A stretch of DNA of 64,000 bases. Origin: a virus. Where the stretch lies: the IMG/VR virus record IMGVR_UViG_3300044859_002168, positions 25,854-89,853 of that record, one strand, 5' to 3'. Both the position numbers and the translations under genes were made by a program. Of the stretch, positions 13,494 through 25,118 are shown one piece after another (the stretch's first letter is position 1; each line of letters begins with the position of its first letter). The notes under the pieces are model-generated. The model was given only the letters and a program-made list of their open reading frames with translations, was not told the DNA's origin and did not search any database.

Positions 13494-14423
13494 ATGGCAC
13501 TTATTGATTTAGCAATTAAAGATTTCAACGAGGGTGATTACGACCTAATTGAAACAGCATTTAATGGCGATATATTCTCATTCTTTAATTATGCTGATAA
13601 AAGAGGTAAATTTGATGAAATTATTGCCGATGATTATAATCACAACGATTATGAAAACGATTACACTCTGTGGGTTTCTAATAACAAACCAGAAATTTTC
13701 CGTAAACTTATTGAAGACAAATTATCCGATGTGAAATACATTGATGGTAAATGGTATTTTATAACATCTGATAGGGGAGATTTATCCAAACTTTATTGTG
13801 ACAGTAGAGATATTAGTCGTGAAACAATAGAATCTATATTGTCAGGAGAATATGATAGTTCTGATTATTGGGATTCAGGAATAGATGTCTATGACAACGT
13901 AATTGATGATTTAAATGACCAAAACAAACAAACTTTAATTGAAAAATTATTAGAGGAATTGAAAGATGAAAGAATTACACCGTCAACAGATTTATTAGAA
14001 GAAATTGCATCGTCACAAGGTCATGATGAATATGTATCTTTAGATACTGAAACATTAAATAGAATAATAGATGATAAAGATTCTATAAAAGAAATCCTAC
14101 CCGATGATTTAGACAGTGAGTTAATAAGTTTATATTGGAGTGCATATAATGCCGCATATGAAGATGAACTCTACAAATCTATTTGGGGTGAACTTGATTC
14201 TATATTTGAAGGTAATGGTGAATGGACTCAAACACCATCCCCTTTTGATAAAAATAAATTTATCCAAGCATTTAAAATACCTTTTATTAATTTGGAATCA
14301 ATTGTAAAAGATTATCTTGAGGATAATCTTAGATATAGAGATAGAACCTTGGAGTATTGGGGTAACATCATTAATATAATAGATGATACTCACGATTGTT
14401 TAAGAGTTAGAGTCCCTGAATAG
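13494..14423 (+). CDS. Acidic protein, 309 aa, with in-frame TAG near its end
   Basis: No family recognised. The start is the ATG at 13494; an upstream in-frame ATG at 13440 lies before the terminator hairpin and is unlikely. The octamer TATTTATA lies 5 bp before the start. The protein is very rich in Asp, Glu, Tyr and Ile, apparently helical. It ends at TAG 14421-14423, but the same frame continues for 19 sense codons ([19 protein letters not shown]) to TAA at 14481-14483, and that tail has the same acidic composition. The TAG may be a recent nonsense mutation, an assembly error or a readthrough site. The longer form would overlap the convergent fibre gene by 4 bp. Confidence 0.7.
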   Translation: MALIDLAIKDFNEGDYDLIETAFNGDIFSFFNYADKRGKFDEIIADDYNHNDYENDYTLWVSNNKPEIFRKLIEDKLSDVKYIDGKWYFITSDRGDLSKLYCDSRDISRETIESILSGEYDSSDYWDSGIDVYDNVIDDLNDQNKQTLIEKLLEELKDERITPSTDLLEEIASSQGHDEYVSLDTETLNRIIDDKDSIKEILPDDLDSELISLYWSAYNAAYEDELYKSIWGELDSIFEGNGEWTQTPSPFDKNKFIQAFKIPFINLESIVKDYLEDNLRYRDRTLEYWGNIINIIDDTHDCLRVRVPE

Positions 14424-14479
14424 GCAGATTGGACTGATACTAAAGAAAATATTAATTCTCTTTACAACGATTACATTTC

Positions 14480-17400
14480 TTAAAGTAATCTTTTTTCTTT
14501 CGCCTTTACTACAAGTTTTTGAGCTCTGTCTTCAATTGAGTTAATAATAACTTCTTGCTCTTTTAAAGCTTCAATACACACGGCAATCATCTCTTTGTAT
14601 TTCATGGTGTAGTGTTTTTCTTCACTACCAGATACAAGTTCAGGGAAATATGGTAAAACTTCTTGAGCAATAAAACCAATGTTTTTATGTCCAAGTTTTT
14701 CTTTATCATCCCAATTATAATAGAATTCAACACCACGAATTTTAATTAAATTTTCAAGTGCAGATTCAATAGGTTCAATGTTTGTCTTTAATCTAATGTC
14801 GGATGGTCCTGTAGGTCCTGTAGCACCTTGTGCACCCGTATTACCCGTGGCTCCTTGTGCTCCTGTAGCACCTTGAGCACCAAAAGTAGAACCTGCCTTT
14901 CCTTGAGCACCTGTAGGTCCTTGAGCACCACCTGCACCAGGTCCTTGAGCACCTGTTGCACCTTGGGAACCTGTAGGTGCGGTACCTGGAAAACCTTGAG
15001 CACCTTGAGCACCCGCACCTTCAGAAGGAAAACCTTGAGCACCTTGTGTACCAACCGCACCTTGAGCACCTTGTCCTCCTTGTGGTCCTTGAGCACCTTG
15101 TGGTCCTTGAGTTCCTTGTCCACCCGCAGCACCTGTTGAGCCACCTCCACCCTGAGAACCTTGTCCTCCTTGAGTACCCTGAGCACCTTGTCCTCCCTGA
15201 GCTCCTTGTGAACCTTGTCCTCCTTGAGTACCTTGAGCACCTTGACCTCCTTGAGAACCTTGTGAACCTTGAGCACCTGTAGAGCCACCTCCACCTTGCG
15301 AACCTTGTCCTCCCTGAGCTCCTTGTGAACCTGTAGCACCTCCACCACCAGCACCACCTTGCGAACCTTGTCCTCCTTGAGCTCCTTGTGAACCTGTTGC
15401 ACCTCCACCGCCAGTTCCTCCTTGAGCACCTTGTCCTCCTGTTGGTCCTGTGGCACCTTTACCTCCTTGTGAACCTTGTCCTCCTTGTGAACCTTGTCCT
15501 CCTGTTGGTCCTGTGTCACCTTTACCTCCTTGTGAACCTTGTCCTCCTTGTGAACCTTGTCCTCCTGTAGACCCCTGAGCACCTTGAGCACCTTGTCCTC
15601 CTTGTGAACCTTGAGCACCTTTACCACCTTGAGAACCTTGAGAACCTGTAGCACCTCCACCACCAGTCCCACCTTGAGAACCTTGACCTCCTTGTGAACC
15701 TTGTGAACCTTGAGCACCTGTGGAACCACCTCCACCTTGAGAACCTTGACCTCCTTGTGAACCTTGAGCACCACCTCCACCTTGAGAACCTTGACCTCCT
15801 TGAGTTCCTTGTCCTCCTTGAGAACCTTGTCCTCCTTGTCCTCCTTGAGTACCTTGTGAACCTTGAGCACCCTGACTACCAACACCACCTATCGAACCTT
15901 GAGCTCCCTGACCACCTTGAGTACCTTGGAAACCTTGTCCTCCTTGAGCCCCTTGATTACCTGTTGCTCCTTGTGAACCGGTCGCTCCTTGGAAACCTTG
16001 TCCACCCTGAGCTCCTTGGGAACCAACCGCACCTTGAGAACCTTGTCCTCCTTGAGAACCTTGTCCTCCTTGTGAACCGACCGCTCCTTGCGAACCTTGC
16101 CCTCCTTGAACACCCTGAGCACCTTGTCCTCCTTGAGAACCTGTAGCACCTTGAGAACCCTGTCCTCCTTGAGTACCCTGAGCACCTTGTCCTCCTTGAG
16201 AACCTTGTGAACCAACCGCACCTTGTGAACCTTGAGCTCCCTGTACTCCTTGACCTCCTTGAGCACCTTGACCTCCTTGAGCACCTTGACCTCCTTGAGA
16301 ACCTTGAACTCCTTGACCCCCTTGAGCTCCTTGTGAACCTATATTACCTTGAGTTCCTTGAGTTCCTTGAGCTCCTTGTCCTCCTTGAGAACCTACAGGA
16401 CCTTGAGCACCTTGTCCTCCCTGAGTTCCCTGAACACCTTGACCTCCTTGAGAACCTTGTGAACCTATATTACCTTGAGCACCCTGTCCTCCTTGAGCAC
16501 CCTGTCCTCCTTGAGAACCTTGTCCTCCTTGTCCTCCTTGAGTACCTTGTGAACCTTGAGCCCCTTGACCTCCTTGAGCCCCAAGTGAACCAAGACTACC
16601 TTGTGAACCTTGACCTCCTTGAGTACCCTGTCCTCCTTGAGCGCCAACAGCTCCTTGTGAACCTTGACCTCCTTGAGTACCTTGAGCACCTTGTCCTCCT
16701 TGAGCACCTTGAGCTCCAATAGAACCTTGAGCTCCAATAGCACCTTGCGAACCTTGTCCCCCTTGAGCACCTTGATTACCTGTTGCTCCTTGTGAACCAA
16801 CCGCACCTTGAGCACCTTGTCCCCCTTGAGCACCTTGATTACCTGTTGCTCCTTGTGAACCAACCGCACCTTGTGAACCTTGTCCTCCCTGAGTACCTTG
16901 TGAACCTGTATTACCTTGAGCTCCAATAGGACCTTGAACACCCTGAGCGCCTTTAGCTCCTACATTACCTTGACTTCCTTGGCTTCCTTGACCTCCTTGA
17001 GCACCTTGACCTCCTTGAGCACCTTGCGAACCTACAGGACCTAAAAATCCTTGAGAACCTTGAGCGCCATCCGCACCTACCGAACCTTGAGCACCTATAC
17101 TACCTTGAGAACCTTGAGCACCCTGAGCTCCTTGTCCTCCTTGAGAACCTTGTGAACCTATATTACCCTGAGAACCTTGAGCACCCTGAGCTCCTTGTCC
17201 CCCTTGTGAACCCTGTCCTCCCTGAGTACCTTGTGCTCCTTGAGTACCTTGTGAACCCTGTCCTCCCTGAGTACCTTGTGAACCTACACTACCAACAGCA
17301 CCTTGTGAACCTTGTCCCCCTTGAGAACCCTGTCCTCCTTGAGTACCTTGTGAACCTTGAGGTCCTTTTCCACCTTGAGCACCTTGTCCTCCTTGAGAAC

Positions 17401-17779
17401 CAACATTACCTGTTGCACCTTGTGAACCAACATTACCTTGAGCACCTTTACCACCTTGAGAACCCTGAGCTCCCGCAGCACCTTGAGAACCCTGAGCTCC
17501 CGCAGCACCCTGAGCTCCTGTTGGTCCGGTATTTGCTGTACCCGTCCAAAGAGCATTATTAACTACCGTACCTGCAGTTGTTGCAATAGTACTAAAAACA
17601 TAAAGATTGTTAAAAAACAACCTAAATTTAGGTGAGGTATTAATAACTTTAAAATAAACAGTAGTACTGACTTTCCAATCAAGTACAGCACTGGAGTAAA
17701 CCCAAGTTGCCTTAGTATTATTTGTATCATACAACTCAACAGTTGCACTACCTGGTAATATAATGATATCCTTAGCCAC
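14480..17779 (-). CDS. Collagen-like fibre protein with S74 chaperone domain (1099 aa)
   Basis: Residues 1-84 form a beta-rich head domain beginning [10 protein letters not shown], probably the virion-attachment part. Residues about 85-992 are about 300 Gly-X-Y triplets, dominated by GAQ, GSQ and GGQ, giving a collagen triple helix. Residues 993-1099 form an S74-type intramolecular chaperone starting S-D-I-R-L-K-T-N-I and containing G-F-I-A-Q-E-V. In phage tailspikes this domain trimerises the fibre and is then cut off at its conserved first Ser. The start is GTG at 17779, overlapping the preceding fibre gene by 8 bp, so the three fibres are probably translated from one message. Interactions with the host surface are likely. 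Confidence 0.92.
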   Translation of the reverse strand: MAKDIIILPGSATVELYDTNNTKATWVYSSAVLDWKVSTTVYFKVINTSPKFRLFFNNLYVFSTIATTAGTVVNNALWTGTANTGPTGAQGAAGAQGSQGAAGAQGSQGGKGAQGNVGSQGATGNVGSQGGQGAQGGKGPQGSQGTQGGQGSQGGQGSQGAVGSVGSQGTQGGQGSQGTQGAQGTQGGQGSQGGQGAQGAQGSQGNIGSQGSQGGQGAQGAQGSQGSIGAQGSVGADGAQGSQGFLGPVGSQGAQGGQGAQGGQGSQGSQGNVGAKGAQGVQGPIGAQGNTGSQGTQGGQGSQGAVGSQGATGNQGAQGGQGAQGAVGSQGATGNQGAQGGQGSQGAIGAQGSIGAQGAQGGQGAQGTQGGQGSQGAVGAQGGQGTQGGQGSQGSLGSLGAQGGQGAQGSQGTQGGQGGQGSQGGQGAQGGQGAQGNIGSQGSQGGQGVQGTQGGQGAQGPVGSQGGQGAQGTQGTQGNIGSQGAQGGQGVQGSQGGQGAQGGQGAQGGQGVQGAQGSQGAVGSQGSQGGQGAQGTQGGQGSQGATGSQGGQGAQGVQGGQGSQGAVGSQGGQGSQGGQGSQGAVGSQGAQGGQGFQGATGSQGATGNQGAQGGQGFQGTQGGQGAQGSIGGVGSQGAQGSQGTQGGQGGQGSQGGQGTQGGQGSQGGGGAQGSQGGQGSQGGGGSTGAQGSQGSQGGQGSQGGTGGGGATGSQGSQGGKGAQGSQGGQGAQGAQGSTGGQGSQGGQGSQGGKGDTGPTGGQGSQGGQGSQGGKGATGPTGGQGAQGGTGGGGATGSQGAQGGQGSQGGAGGGGATGSQGAQGGQGSQGGGGSTGAQGSQGSQGGQGAQGTQGGQGSQGAQGGQGAQGTQGGQGSQGGGGSTGAAGGQGTQGPQGAQGPQGGQGAQGAVGTQGAQGFPSEGAGAQGAQGFPGTAPTGSQGATGAQGPGAGGAQGPTGAQGKAGSTFGAQGATGAQGATGNTGAQGATGPTGPSDIRLKTNIEPIESALENLIKIRGVEFYYNWDDKEKLGHKNIGFIAQEVLPYFPELVSGSEEKHYTMKYKEMIAVCIEALKEQEVIINSIEDRAQKLVVKAKEKRLL
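15429..15554. repeat. 63-bp tandem duplication within collagen region
   Basis: Two nearly identical adjacent 63-bp units (15429-15491 and 15492-15554) each encode seven Gly-X-Y triplets. The one change seen (GGCACC versus GTCACC) indicates recent unequal recombination or slippage. Confidence 0.8.
16754..16879. repeat. 63-bp tandem duplication within collagen region
   Basis: The same 63-bp period recurs: units begin at 16754 and 16817 and share the bulk of their sequence, again seven triplets each. Confidence 0.75.
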
Positions 17780-20700
17780 CTATTTTTGTACTTAAATCTT
17801 TAAGAAAATTATTCAACACTTCAACTCTTTTTTGGTTTTCAATTAATGCTGATACACCAACCGAAACCAATAGTTCATATTGTAAATTCTTATAACCATA
17901 TTTATCTGTCCAAACTAAATCTGGATATTTTTCTTCAATTTCTTGAGCAATAAATCCAAGATTCGTACCTGTAATTAGATATCTGTACTCTGGTAAATAA
18001 TCTGATAATTGAGGAATGTCCTCAACCCAATCAAATTTAACACCTCTCATGCTAACAATGTTTTGTCTAACGTTTGTGAGAGGTTTAATATTTGTTTTAT
18101 ATCTGGCATCTGACGGTGGTCCTTGAGCACCTGTGGCACCTTGAGCACCTTGTGGTCCTTTACCACCTTGAGCACCTGTACCTCCACTCGGTCCTTTTGC
18201 ACCTTGAGAACCCTCAGCACCTTGAGCTCCGTTACCACTCGGTCCTTTTGTACCTTGAGCACCTTGTGAACCTTGTCCTCCTCCAGGTCCTTTTGGTCCT
18301 TGAGCACCTTGTGGGCCTGGCGTTGGTGGACCAATTGACCCTGCAGCACCTATAGTTCCTTGAGCTCCTGTATTTCCCGTGGAACCTGTATTTCCCGCAG
18401 CACCTTGAGCACCCTGAGTAGAACTCGCGCTACCTTGAGCACCTTGGGCTCCTTGAGCTCCTGTATTAGCACCCTGAGCACCTTGTGCTCCTTGAGTTGT
18501 ACTATTAGCTCCCTGAGCACCTGTATTACCTTGAGCACCTGTTGCACCTTGAGTAGAACCTTGAGCTCCTTGAGCTCCTGTGGAACCTCCACCACCTTGT
18601 GAACCCTGAGCACCTGTAACACTACTTTGAGCTCCTTGAGCACCTTGTCCTCCTTGAGAACCTTGACCTCCTTGTGCACCTTGTACAGAACTTTGAGCTC
18701 CTTGAGCACCTTGTCCTCCTTGAGAACCTTGACCTCCTTGTGCACCTGTACTAGCCCCTTGAGCTCCTTGTGAACCCTGAGCACCTTGGGCACCTGTAGC
18801 ACCTTGAGCTCCTGTACTAGCCCCTTGAGCTCCTTGTGAACCCTGAGCACCTTGTTTACCCGTAGCTCCTTGGTCACCTTGAACCGAACTTTGAGCACCC
18901 TGAGCACCTTGTCCACCTTGAGCACCTTGACCACCTTGAGCACCTGTATTAGCACCTTGAGCTCCTTGTGCACCTGTTGAACCTCCACCACCTTGGGAAC
19001 CCTGAGCACCTGTCACACTACTTTGAGCACCAGTACTTCCTTGTGAACCCTGAGCACCTGTACTTCCTTGAGCACCTGTAGGTCCTCCTTGAGCACCTTG
19101 TGCTCCTTGAGAACCTTGTTTACCAACAGCACCTTGAGCACCTGTAACTCCTCCTTGAGGACCTTGAGTACCTTGAGCACCTGTATTACCTGTAGCTCCT
19201 TGAGCGCCCGTATTACCTCCTTGAGCACCTGTACTACCTTGAGTACCTTGGGCTCCTTGAGCACCTTGGGCTCCTGTGTTAGCTCCTTGTGCCCCTTGTG
19301 CTCCTTGAGCTCCTTGAGCTCCTGTACTACCTTGAGCTCCTGTAACACCACCTTGAGCTCCTTGAGCACCTTGAGCTCCCGTATTACCTGTGGCACCTTG
19401 AGCTCCCGTGGTTCCACCTTGAGCTCCTTGAGCACCTTGAGCTCCCGTATTACCTGTGGCACCTTGAGCTCCCGTGGTTCCACCTTGAGCTCCTTGAGCT
19501 CCTTGTCCTCCTTGAGCACCTGTAACTCCCGTAGCACCCGCAGTACCTCCTTGAGCACCTATATTACCTTGGGCACCTGTATTACCTGTCGCACCTTGGG
19601 CACCCTGTACAGAACTTTGTGCACCTTGAGCTCCTTGAGCTCCTTGTGAACCTGTATTACCTTGAGCACCTTGAGAAGCTCCTTGAGCTCCTTGAGCTCC
19701 TTGAGCACCTGTATTACCTGTAGCACCTTGAGCACCTTGGACGGAACTTTGAGCTCCTTGAGCTCCTTGAGCTCCTTGAGCACCCGTACTACCTTGAGCA
19801 CCTGTAACACCACCTTGAGCTCCTTGAGCACCTTGGGCACCTTGTTTACCTATAGCTCCTTGAGCACCTGTACTAGCACCTTGAGCTCCTTGGAATCCTT
19901 GAGCACCTTGAGCACCCGTACTACCTTGAGCACCTGTAACACCACCTTGAGCTCCTTGAGCACCTTGAGCACCCGTGTTTCCTGTAGCACCTTGAGCACC
20001 TGTGACACTACTTTGAGCACCCACAGAACCTTGAGCACCTTGGGCTCCTTGAGCCCCTTGAGCTCCTGTGTTAGCTCCCTGAGCACCTTGAGCTCCTTTA
20101 GGTCCTTGAGCACCTTGAGCACCTTGAGCACCTGTATTAGCACCCTGAGCACCTTGGGAACCTGTTGGTCCTTGAGCTCCCTGAGCTCCTTGAGCTCCCG
20201 TACTAGCACCTTGAGCTCCTTGAGCTCCTTGTCCACCTTGTGAACCTTGCCCACCTTGAGCACCAGGAGTATCATCCGTACTACCCTGAGTACCTTGGGC
20301 TCCTTGTGCACCTGTACTACCTTGAGCTCCTGTACTCGCACCTTGAGCTCCCTGAGCACCTGTTGGTCCTTGAGAACCTTGTGCACCTGTTGGTCCGATT
20401 ACAATACTCGCAGTTCCTTGACTACCTTGGGCACCTTGGGCACCTGTATTACCTTGAGCACCCGTGCTAGCACCTTGAGCACCTTGGGCACCCTGAGCAC
20501 CTTGGGCACCTGTATTACCTTGAGCACCTTGTGTGGAACTGTTAGCACCTTGAGTTCCTTGAGCACCTTGGGCACCCGTTTTTCCTTGAGCACCTTGGAC
20601 TGAACTTTGAGCACCTTGAGTACCTTGTGCACCTTGAGCTCCCTGAGCACCTGTATTACCTTGAGCTCCCGTACTAGCGCCCTGTGCACCTTGAGCACCT

Positions 20701-21179
20701 TGTGTACCCTGAGCTCCTTGAGCACCTGTGTTAGCCCCTTGGGCTCCCTGTCCACCTTGTGTACCTTGAGCACCTTGTCCTCCCTGAGAACCTTGAGCCC
20801 CTTGTGCTCCTTGGGGTCCTTGTGTACCTTGAGCTCCTGTTGGTCCTTGTGTACCTTGAGCTCCTTGAGCTCCTTTAATATTGGCTTGTGAACCTATCCA
20901 TTCTCCAAGGTAGTTAATAATCTGAACATATGTAGAACTACCATCCCACGCGTAAATACCTTCACCACTACTTAGGTCATTAACAGAAAAACCTTTAGAA
21001 GTGACTGCTTGAGTACCAATACTACCTACAGAAGAATCTGTGGATGATGAAAATGTTAAATCACCATTAGCATTAACTTTTTGAACCAACTGATTACCAG
21101 TGGCATCCTCATAAATAATAAAAGGTACACCACCTGAAAAGGTGTTACCTGAAGGGTATATTATAATATCATTAGCCAT
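17772..21179 (-). CDS. Collagen-like fibre protein with interrupted triplets and S74 domain (1135 aa)
   Basis: The head domain (1-102) begins [11 protein letters not shown], sharing the M-x-x-[DN]-I-x-I start of its two neighbours. Residues 103-1022 are Gly-X-Y repeats, but unlike the neighbours they are broken more than thirty times by four-residue units such as GAST, GANT, GGVT or SSVQ, about every 25 residues, which would kink a triple helix regularly. Residues 1023-1135 form the S74 chaperone ([16 protein letters not shown]). The ATG at 21179 shares a base with the stop of the first fibre gene (TAATG). Predicted role: trimeric virion fibre. Confidence 0.92.
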   Translation of the reverse strand: MANDIIIYPSGNTFSGGVPFIIYEDATGNQLVQKVNANGDLTFSSSTDSSVGSIGTQAVTSKGFSVNDLSSGEGIYAWDGSSTYVQIINYLGEWIGSQANIKGAQGAQGTQGPTGAQGTQGPQGAQGAQGSQGGQGAQGTQGGQGAQGANTGAQGAQGTQGAQGAQGASTGAQGNTGAQGAQGAQGTQGAQSSVQGAQGKTGAQGAQGTQGANSSTQGAQGNTGAQGAQGAQGAQGASTGAQGNTGAQGAQGSQGTASIVIGPTGAQGSQGPTGAQGAQGASTGAQGSTGAQGAQGTQGSTDDTPGAQGGQGSQGGQGAQGAQGASTGAQGAQGAQGPTGSQGAQGANTGAQGAQGAQGPKGAQGAQGANTGAQGAQGAQGAQGSVGAQSSVTGAQGATGNTGAQGAQGAQGGVTGAQGSTGAQGAQGFQGAQGASTGAQGAIGKQGAQGAQGAQGGVTGAQGSTGAQGAQGAQGAQSSVQGAQGATGNTGAQGAQGAQGASQGAQGNTGSQGAQGAQGAQSSVQGAQGATGNTGAQGNIGAQGGTAGATGVTGAQGGQGAQGAQGGTTGAQGATGNTGAQGAQGAQGGTTGAQGATGNTGAQGAQGAQGGVTGAQGSTGAQGAQGAQGAQGANTGAQGAQGAQGTQGSTGAQGGNTGAQGATGNTGAQGTQGPQGGVTGAQGAVGKQGSQGAQGAQGGPTGAQGSTGAQGSQGSTGAQSSVTGAQGSQGGGGSTGAQGAQGANTGAQGGQGAQGGQGAQGAQSSVQGDQGATGKQGAQGSQGAQGASTGAQGATGAQGAQGSQGAQGASTGAQGGQGSQGGQGAQGAQSSVQGAQGGQGSQGGQGAQGAQSSVTGAQGSQGGGGSTGAQGAQGSTQGATGAQGNTGAQGANSTTQGAQGAQGANTGAQGAQGAQGSASSTQGAQGAAGNTGSTGNTGAQGTIGAAGSIGPPTPGPQGAQGPKGPGGGQGSQGAQGTKGPSGNGAQGAEGSQGAKGPSGGTGAQGGKGPQGAQGATGAQGPPSDARYKTNIKPLTNVRQNIVSMRGVKFDWVEDIPQLSDYLPEYRYLITGTNLGFIAQEIEEKYPDLVWTDKYGYKNLQYELLVSVGVSALIENQKRVEVLNNFLKDLSTKIGG

Positions 21180-24100
21180 TAGTAATTCTCAATATATTCC
21201 TCTAACATAGTTAATCTTTCATCAACAGATGCAATGTTATTTTGATGTTCTTTAATACCTTCCACTAAATATGCATTAAGTTGCGGATAAAGGATATAGT
21301 AATATCCATTTTCTCTCATTCTTACCACTTCAGGGATGTGTTCTCTAACTTGTTGAGCAACAAATCCTAAAGAGTGTGTTTTGTTATTTTGAAGGTAATA
21401 ATCATATTCAGGAGTATTTTCTGTCCAATCAAACTCAACAGGTTGTAACATCATCAATTTTGTTAATGAGCCCTCTAAAGTTATAACTTCATTTTTAAGT
21501 CTTAAATCTGAGAAACAACATACCAACGTACAAGTTACATCTACAGTGGCTTGATACTCCGCTATTACCAAATTAATAAGACTATCACAACCAGAACAGT
21601 CATCTATATCATAAACTTTATCATTTGAGGTACAGTTAGGCATCATCACATTCGAGTAAACATTTGGCATTCCCATCGGCGCTAGAAAATCACAATCTGG
21701 AAATAATCCAACAAAACCAACATCATAACACGCAGGTGCTGCTGGAGGCCCTGTCGCTCCTTGAGCACCTTGAGCTCCTTGAGGACCTTGTGTACCTGTT
21801 GCACCTTGGGCTCCTTGAAGACCTTGACCTCCTGTTTGTCCTTGAGCCCCTTGTGCACCAGGTGAACCAGGAATACCCGTACCACCTTGAGCCCCTTGAG
21901 CTCCTGTATTACCAACACTACCATTCACACCTTGAGCCCCTTGAGAACCTTGCGACGGCAATCCGTCAGGACCTTGAGCGCCTTGTCCTCCGGTAGCACC
22001 TTGAGCACCAGGACTAATTCCTGTACCTCCTTGAGAACCTTGTCCTCCTGTTGGTCCAAAACCTCCTTGAGCACCTTGAGCACCTGTACTACCTTGAGGT
22101 CCAAGATTACCAGTATTACCTGTAGGTCCTTTACCACCTTGAGCACCTTGTGAACCTGTGTCACCTCCACCACCTGTGGGACCAACCGCACCTACAGAAC
22201 CTACACCACCTTGAGAACCCTGAGCACCCGTGGAACCTTGAGGTCCTATATTACCCGTAGCACCTGCATTACCTTGTGCTCCGGTATTACCTGTATTACC
22301 TTGAGGTCCTATATTACCCGTAGCACCTTGAGGTCCTTGTGCCCCGGTATTACCTGTATTACCTTGAGCTCCTGAATGACCTGTAGCGCCCTGAGCTCCT
22401 GTGGAACCTCCTCCACCAATAGCACCTTGTGCACCTGAATGACCTGTAGCACCCTGAGCTCCTGTGGAACCTCCTCCACCAATAGCACCTTGTGCACCGG
22501 TGTGTCCTTGAGCACCTGTGTTACCTTGTGAACCTACAGGTCCTGTAGCACCTGTCGGACCTATATTACCTTGAGCTCCCGTATTACCTTGAGCTCCCGT
22601 ATTTCCTGTGGCACCTTGAGCACCTGTATGTCCTGTTGCACCGGCACCACCTTGAGAACCTTGAGCTCCTGTAGAACCCTGTGGTCCTATGGCACCTGTA
22701 TTACCTTGAGCACCCGTGGAACCTTGAAGTCCTGTTGCACCTTGTGGTCCTACCGCTCCTTGAGCTCCTTCATTACCAAATACACCTGTAGGTCCTGTAG
22801 CACCTTGTGGTCCTATTGGTCCTTGAGCACCTGTTGAACCTTGAGAACCTTGTGGTCCCGTGGCTCCTTGAGGTCCAATAGACCCCGTACCACCCTGAGC
22901 ACCTTGTGCACCTGTGTTTCCTGTTGCACCTTGAGCACCCGTGTTTCCTGTTGCACCCGTGTTTCCTGTTGCACCTTGTGGTCCCGTAGCACCTTGTGGT
23001 CCAATATTACCTTGAGCACCTGTTGAACCTTGAGAACCTGTTGGTCCTGTTGCACCTTGTGGTCCAATATTACCTTGAGCACCCGTTGAACCTTGAGAAC
23101 CTTGTGGTCCGATGGCACCTTGTGGTCCGATATTACCTTGAGCACCCGTTGGTCCTTGAGCTCCTTGTGGACCTTTAGGTCCTTGTGGGCCAATTGACCC
23201 TTGGCTTCCTGTATTACCTTGAGAACCTGTTGGCCCTATATTTCCTGTCGGTCCAAGGTTACCTTGAGCACCGGTATTACCTTGAGCACCTTGTGGTCCT
23301 ATATTACCTTGTGCACCTGTATTACCTTGAGCACCCGTTGAACCTTGAGAACCTGTTGGCCCTATATTCCCTGTGGGTCCAAGATTACCTTGAGCACCTA
23401 TATTACCTTGAGCACCAACGTTACCTACATTACCTTGAAGTCCCACCGCTCCTTGAGCACCTTCATTACCAAATACACCGGTGTTACCAGTCGCTCCTTG
23501 AGCTCCTGTATTACCTTGAGCCCCTTGTGGTCCTTGAGCACCTTGTGGCCCCGTATTTCCTTGTGGTCCTAAAGCACCTTGAGCACCTGTATTACCTTGT
23601 GAACCCGTTGGTCCTGTAGCACCTGTTGGTCCTACAGCACCTTGTGCACCTATATTACCTTGTGCACCCGTATTACCCGTGGCTCCTTGTGCTCCTGTAT
23701 GTCCCGTGTTACCTTGAGCCCCTTGTGCACCAGTATTACCCGTAGCTCCCTGAGCACCTGTATGTCCTGTATTACCTTGAGCCCCTTGAGCACCGGTATT
23801 ACCCGTGGCTCCTTGAGCACCTGTATTACCCTGAGCACCTGTATTACCCTGAGCACCTGTATTACCCTGAGCACCTGGAGGACCAATAGGTCCTTGTGCA
23901 CCTGTATTACCTTGTGCACCCGTATTACCCGTAGAACCTTGAGCTCCTGTATTGCCCGTAGAACCTTGTTTACCTTGAGCCCCTTGGTCTCCTTGAGCAC
24001 CTTGGTTACCAATTTTACCTTGAGCACCTATAGCTCCTTGAGCACCTGTATTACCTGCAGCTCCTTGAGCACCTGTGTTACCTTGAGCACCTATGTTACC

Positions 24101-24742
24101 CTGTGCACCCGTTGGTCCTTGAGCTCCTGTAAGTCCTTGAGCTCCTTGAGCCCCGATATTACCCTGTGCACCCGTTGGTCCTACCGCACCTGTTGGCCCA
24201 ATATTACCTGTTGCACCCTGTGCTCCGGTATTACCTTGAGCACCTGTATTTCCTACGGCTCCTTGAGCACCTGTATTACCAATGTTACCTTGAGCACCTG
24301 TATTACCCGTAGCTCCTTGAGCACCTGTGTGTCCTGTATTGCCTTGAGCACCTTGAGCACCAACGTTTCCTTGAGCACCTGTATTACCCACATTACCCTG
24401 AGCACCAATATTACCTGTATTACCCTGAGCACCAGTATTACCCGTAGCGCCTTGAGCTCCAACAATATTTGTAGTTGGACCTACCCATCCTTTAGTACCA
24501 TTTAAAACTTGAACACCATTAACAGATAAATTATCCGTAACGTTAAGATTTCTAATAGTAAATTCGGTATCAGATAATTTGAATATTGTGTTAACTCCGA
24601 CAATCCATTGGAAACTTGTTGTTGAACCACCTGTGGCAACCACACGACCTGTCATTGATGCTGTTCCACCATCAAAATAAAAATAAGGAACTGTTATACT
24701 TGAACCATCCCCCTCGGGATAAATAGTAATATTTTTAGGCAT
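21179..24742 (-). CDS. Collagen-like fibre protein with Cys-rich insert and S74 domain (1187 aa)
   Basis: The head domain (1-94) begins [11 protein letters not shown]. Residues 95 to about 1000 are Gly-X-Y repeats with more GNT, GPT and GPQ triplets than the other two fibres. A Cys-rich globular segment follows (about ten Cys, with C-Y-D, C-T, D-C-S-G-C-D and V-C-C), then the S74 chaperone at 1078-1187 ([16 protein letters not shown]). The Cys-rich knob would sit at the mature fibre tip after chaperone release, a plausible receptor-binding site. It is first in the three-gene unit, with TATTTATA 19 bp before the start. Confidence 0.92.
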   Translation of the reverse strand: MPKNITIYPEGDGSSITVPYFYFDGGTASMTGRVVATGGSTTSFQWIVGVNTIFKLSDTEFTIRNLNVTDNLSVNGVQVLNGTKGWVGPTTNIVGAQGATGNTGAQGNTGNIGAQGNVGNTGAQGNVGAQGAQGNTGHTGAQGATGNTGAQGNIGNTGAQGAVGNTGAQGNTGAQGATGNIGPTGAVGPTGAQGNIGAQGAQGLTGAQGPTGAQGNIGAQGNTGAQGAAGNTGAQGAIGAQGKIGNQGAQGDQGAQGKQGSTGNTGAQGSTGNTGAQGNTGAQGPIGPPGAQGNTGAQGNTGAQGNTGAQGATGNTGAQGAQGNTGHTGAQGATGNTGAQGAQGNTGHTGAQGATGNTGAQGNIGAQGAVGPTGATGPTGSQGNTGAQGALGPQGNTGPQGAQGPQGAQGNTGAQGATGNTGVFGNEGAQGAVGLQGNVGNVGAQGNIGAQGNLGPTGNIGPTGSQGSTGAQGNTGAQGNIGPQGAQGNTGAQGNLGPTGNIGPTGSQGNTGSQGSIGPQGPKGPQGAQGPTGAQGNIGPQGAIGPQGSQGSTGAQGNIGPQGATGPTGSQGSTGAQGNIGPQGATGPQGATGNTGATGNTGAQGATGNTGAQGAQGGTGSIGPQGATGPQGSQGSTGAQGPIGPQGATGPTGVFGNEGAQGAVGPQGATGLQGSTGAQGNTGAIGPQGSTGAQGSQGGAGATGHTGAQGATGNTGAQGNTGAQGNIGPTGATGPVGSQGNTGAQGHTGAQGAIGGGGSTGAQGATGHSGAQGAIGGGGSTGAQGATGHSGAQGNTGNTGAQGPQGATGNIGPQGNTGNTGAQGNAGATGNIGPQGSTGAQGSQGGVGSVGAVGPTGGGGDTGSQGAQGGKGPTGNTGNLGPQGSTGAQGAQGGFGPTGGQGSQGGTGISPGAQGATGGQGAQGPDGLPSQGSQGAQGVNGSVGNTGAQGAQGGTGIPGSPGAQGAQGQTGGQGLQGAQGATGTQGPQGAQGAQGATGPPAAPACYDVGFVGLFPDCDFLAPMGMPNVYSNVMMPNCTSNDKVYDIDDCSGCDSLINLVIAEYQATVDVTCTLVCCFSDLRLKNEVITLEGSLTKLMMLQPVEFDWTENTPEYDYYLQNNKTHSLGFVAQQVREHIPEVVRMRENGYYYILYPQLNAYLVEGIKEHQNNIASVDERLTMLEEYIENY
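22371..22496. repeat. 63-bp tandem duplication within collagen region
   Basis: Units 22371-22433 and 22434-22496 differ at one visible base (GCG versus GCA) and encode a seven-triplet block with a GGGGST stretch. Confidence 0.85.
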
Positions 24743-24761
24743 ATTTGGATTTTATACTCTC

Positions 24762-24769
24762 TATAAATA
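24762..24769 (-). promoter_or_regulatory. TATTTATA motif upstream of fibre operon
   Basis: On the minus strand TATTTATA lies 19 bp before the ATG of the first fibre gene; no Bacteroidota -7 box is present here. It may be a late promoter element read by a phage-modified polymerase. Confidence 0.4.
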
Positions 24770-24809
24770 CAAGGAGTTTTAAAACAAATCAAGAAAAAAC
24801 CATTAAAAT

Positions 24810-24834
24810 AAAAAAGGATGGTCACCCATCCTTC
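24810..24834 (-). terminator. Intrinsic terminator
   Basis: An 8-bp stem AAGGATGG/CCATCCTT (24814-24821, 24826-24833) followed on the minus strand by TTTTTTATTTT. It ends the glutaredoxin/thioredoxin transcript and separates it from the fibre operon. Confidence 0.85.
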
Positions 24835-24836
24835 AA

Positions 24837-25118
24837 TTATTTTATTAAATGTTTTTTTACTATGTCTAATGCCTCGGTGAGCTCATTATAATCTCTTTCG
24901 GGAGCATATAAAAATGATTTACGTTTTTCACCACCATCTTTAATAATCATAAGTGCGGGTATGTAATCATTTTCAGTCGCTTCAACAAACAAATTATATT
25001 CATCAGAGTATTTGTCAATGTCTCGGTCAATGAATCTAATTTTGTTTTCTTTGAGCATGTCCTTAAACTCCGTGCAGAAAGGACATCCCTTCATAGTATA
25101 AACAACAACCGTGGTCAT
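24837..25118 (-). CDS. Glutaredoxin-like protein
   Basis: A 93-residue thioredoxin-fold protein with the redox motif C12-P-F-C15 near the N-terminus and a cis-proline segment I-P-A-L around residue 54. Such proteins reduce ribonucleotide reductase or other disulfides using glutathione or thioredoxin reductase. Its ATG shares one base with the stop of the thioredoxin gene, so the pair is cotranslated, and a terminator follows. No ribonucleotide reductase gene lies in the window. Confidence 0.88.
   Translation of the reverse strand: MTTVVVYTMKGCPFCTEFKDMLKENKIRFIDRDIDKYSDEYNLFVEATENDYIPALMIIKDGGEKRKSFLYAPERDYNELTEALDIVKKHLIK

Noticed and set aside
13494-14483. Genome-wide recoding of TAG to an amino acid
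   Set aside because: Other genes end plainly at TAG (for example 2622 and 9041) and only one internal TAG case was found.
14788-20891. Many long open frames opposite or in other frames of the collagen genes, rich in Leu/Glu/Val/Lys or Ser/Thr/Cys
   Set aside because: They are shadows of the repetitive Gly-X-Y coding; composition is fixed by the repeat, and the sense frames have clear head and S74 domains.
14480-24742. CRISPR array, because of the dense short repeats
   Set aside because: The repeats are in-frame Gly-X-Y codons with no constant-length direct repeats separated by unique spacers, and no cas genes are nearby.
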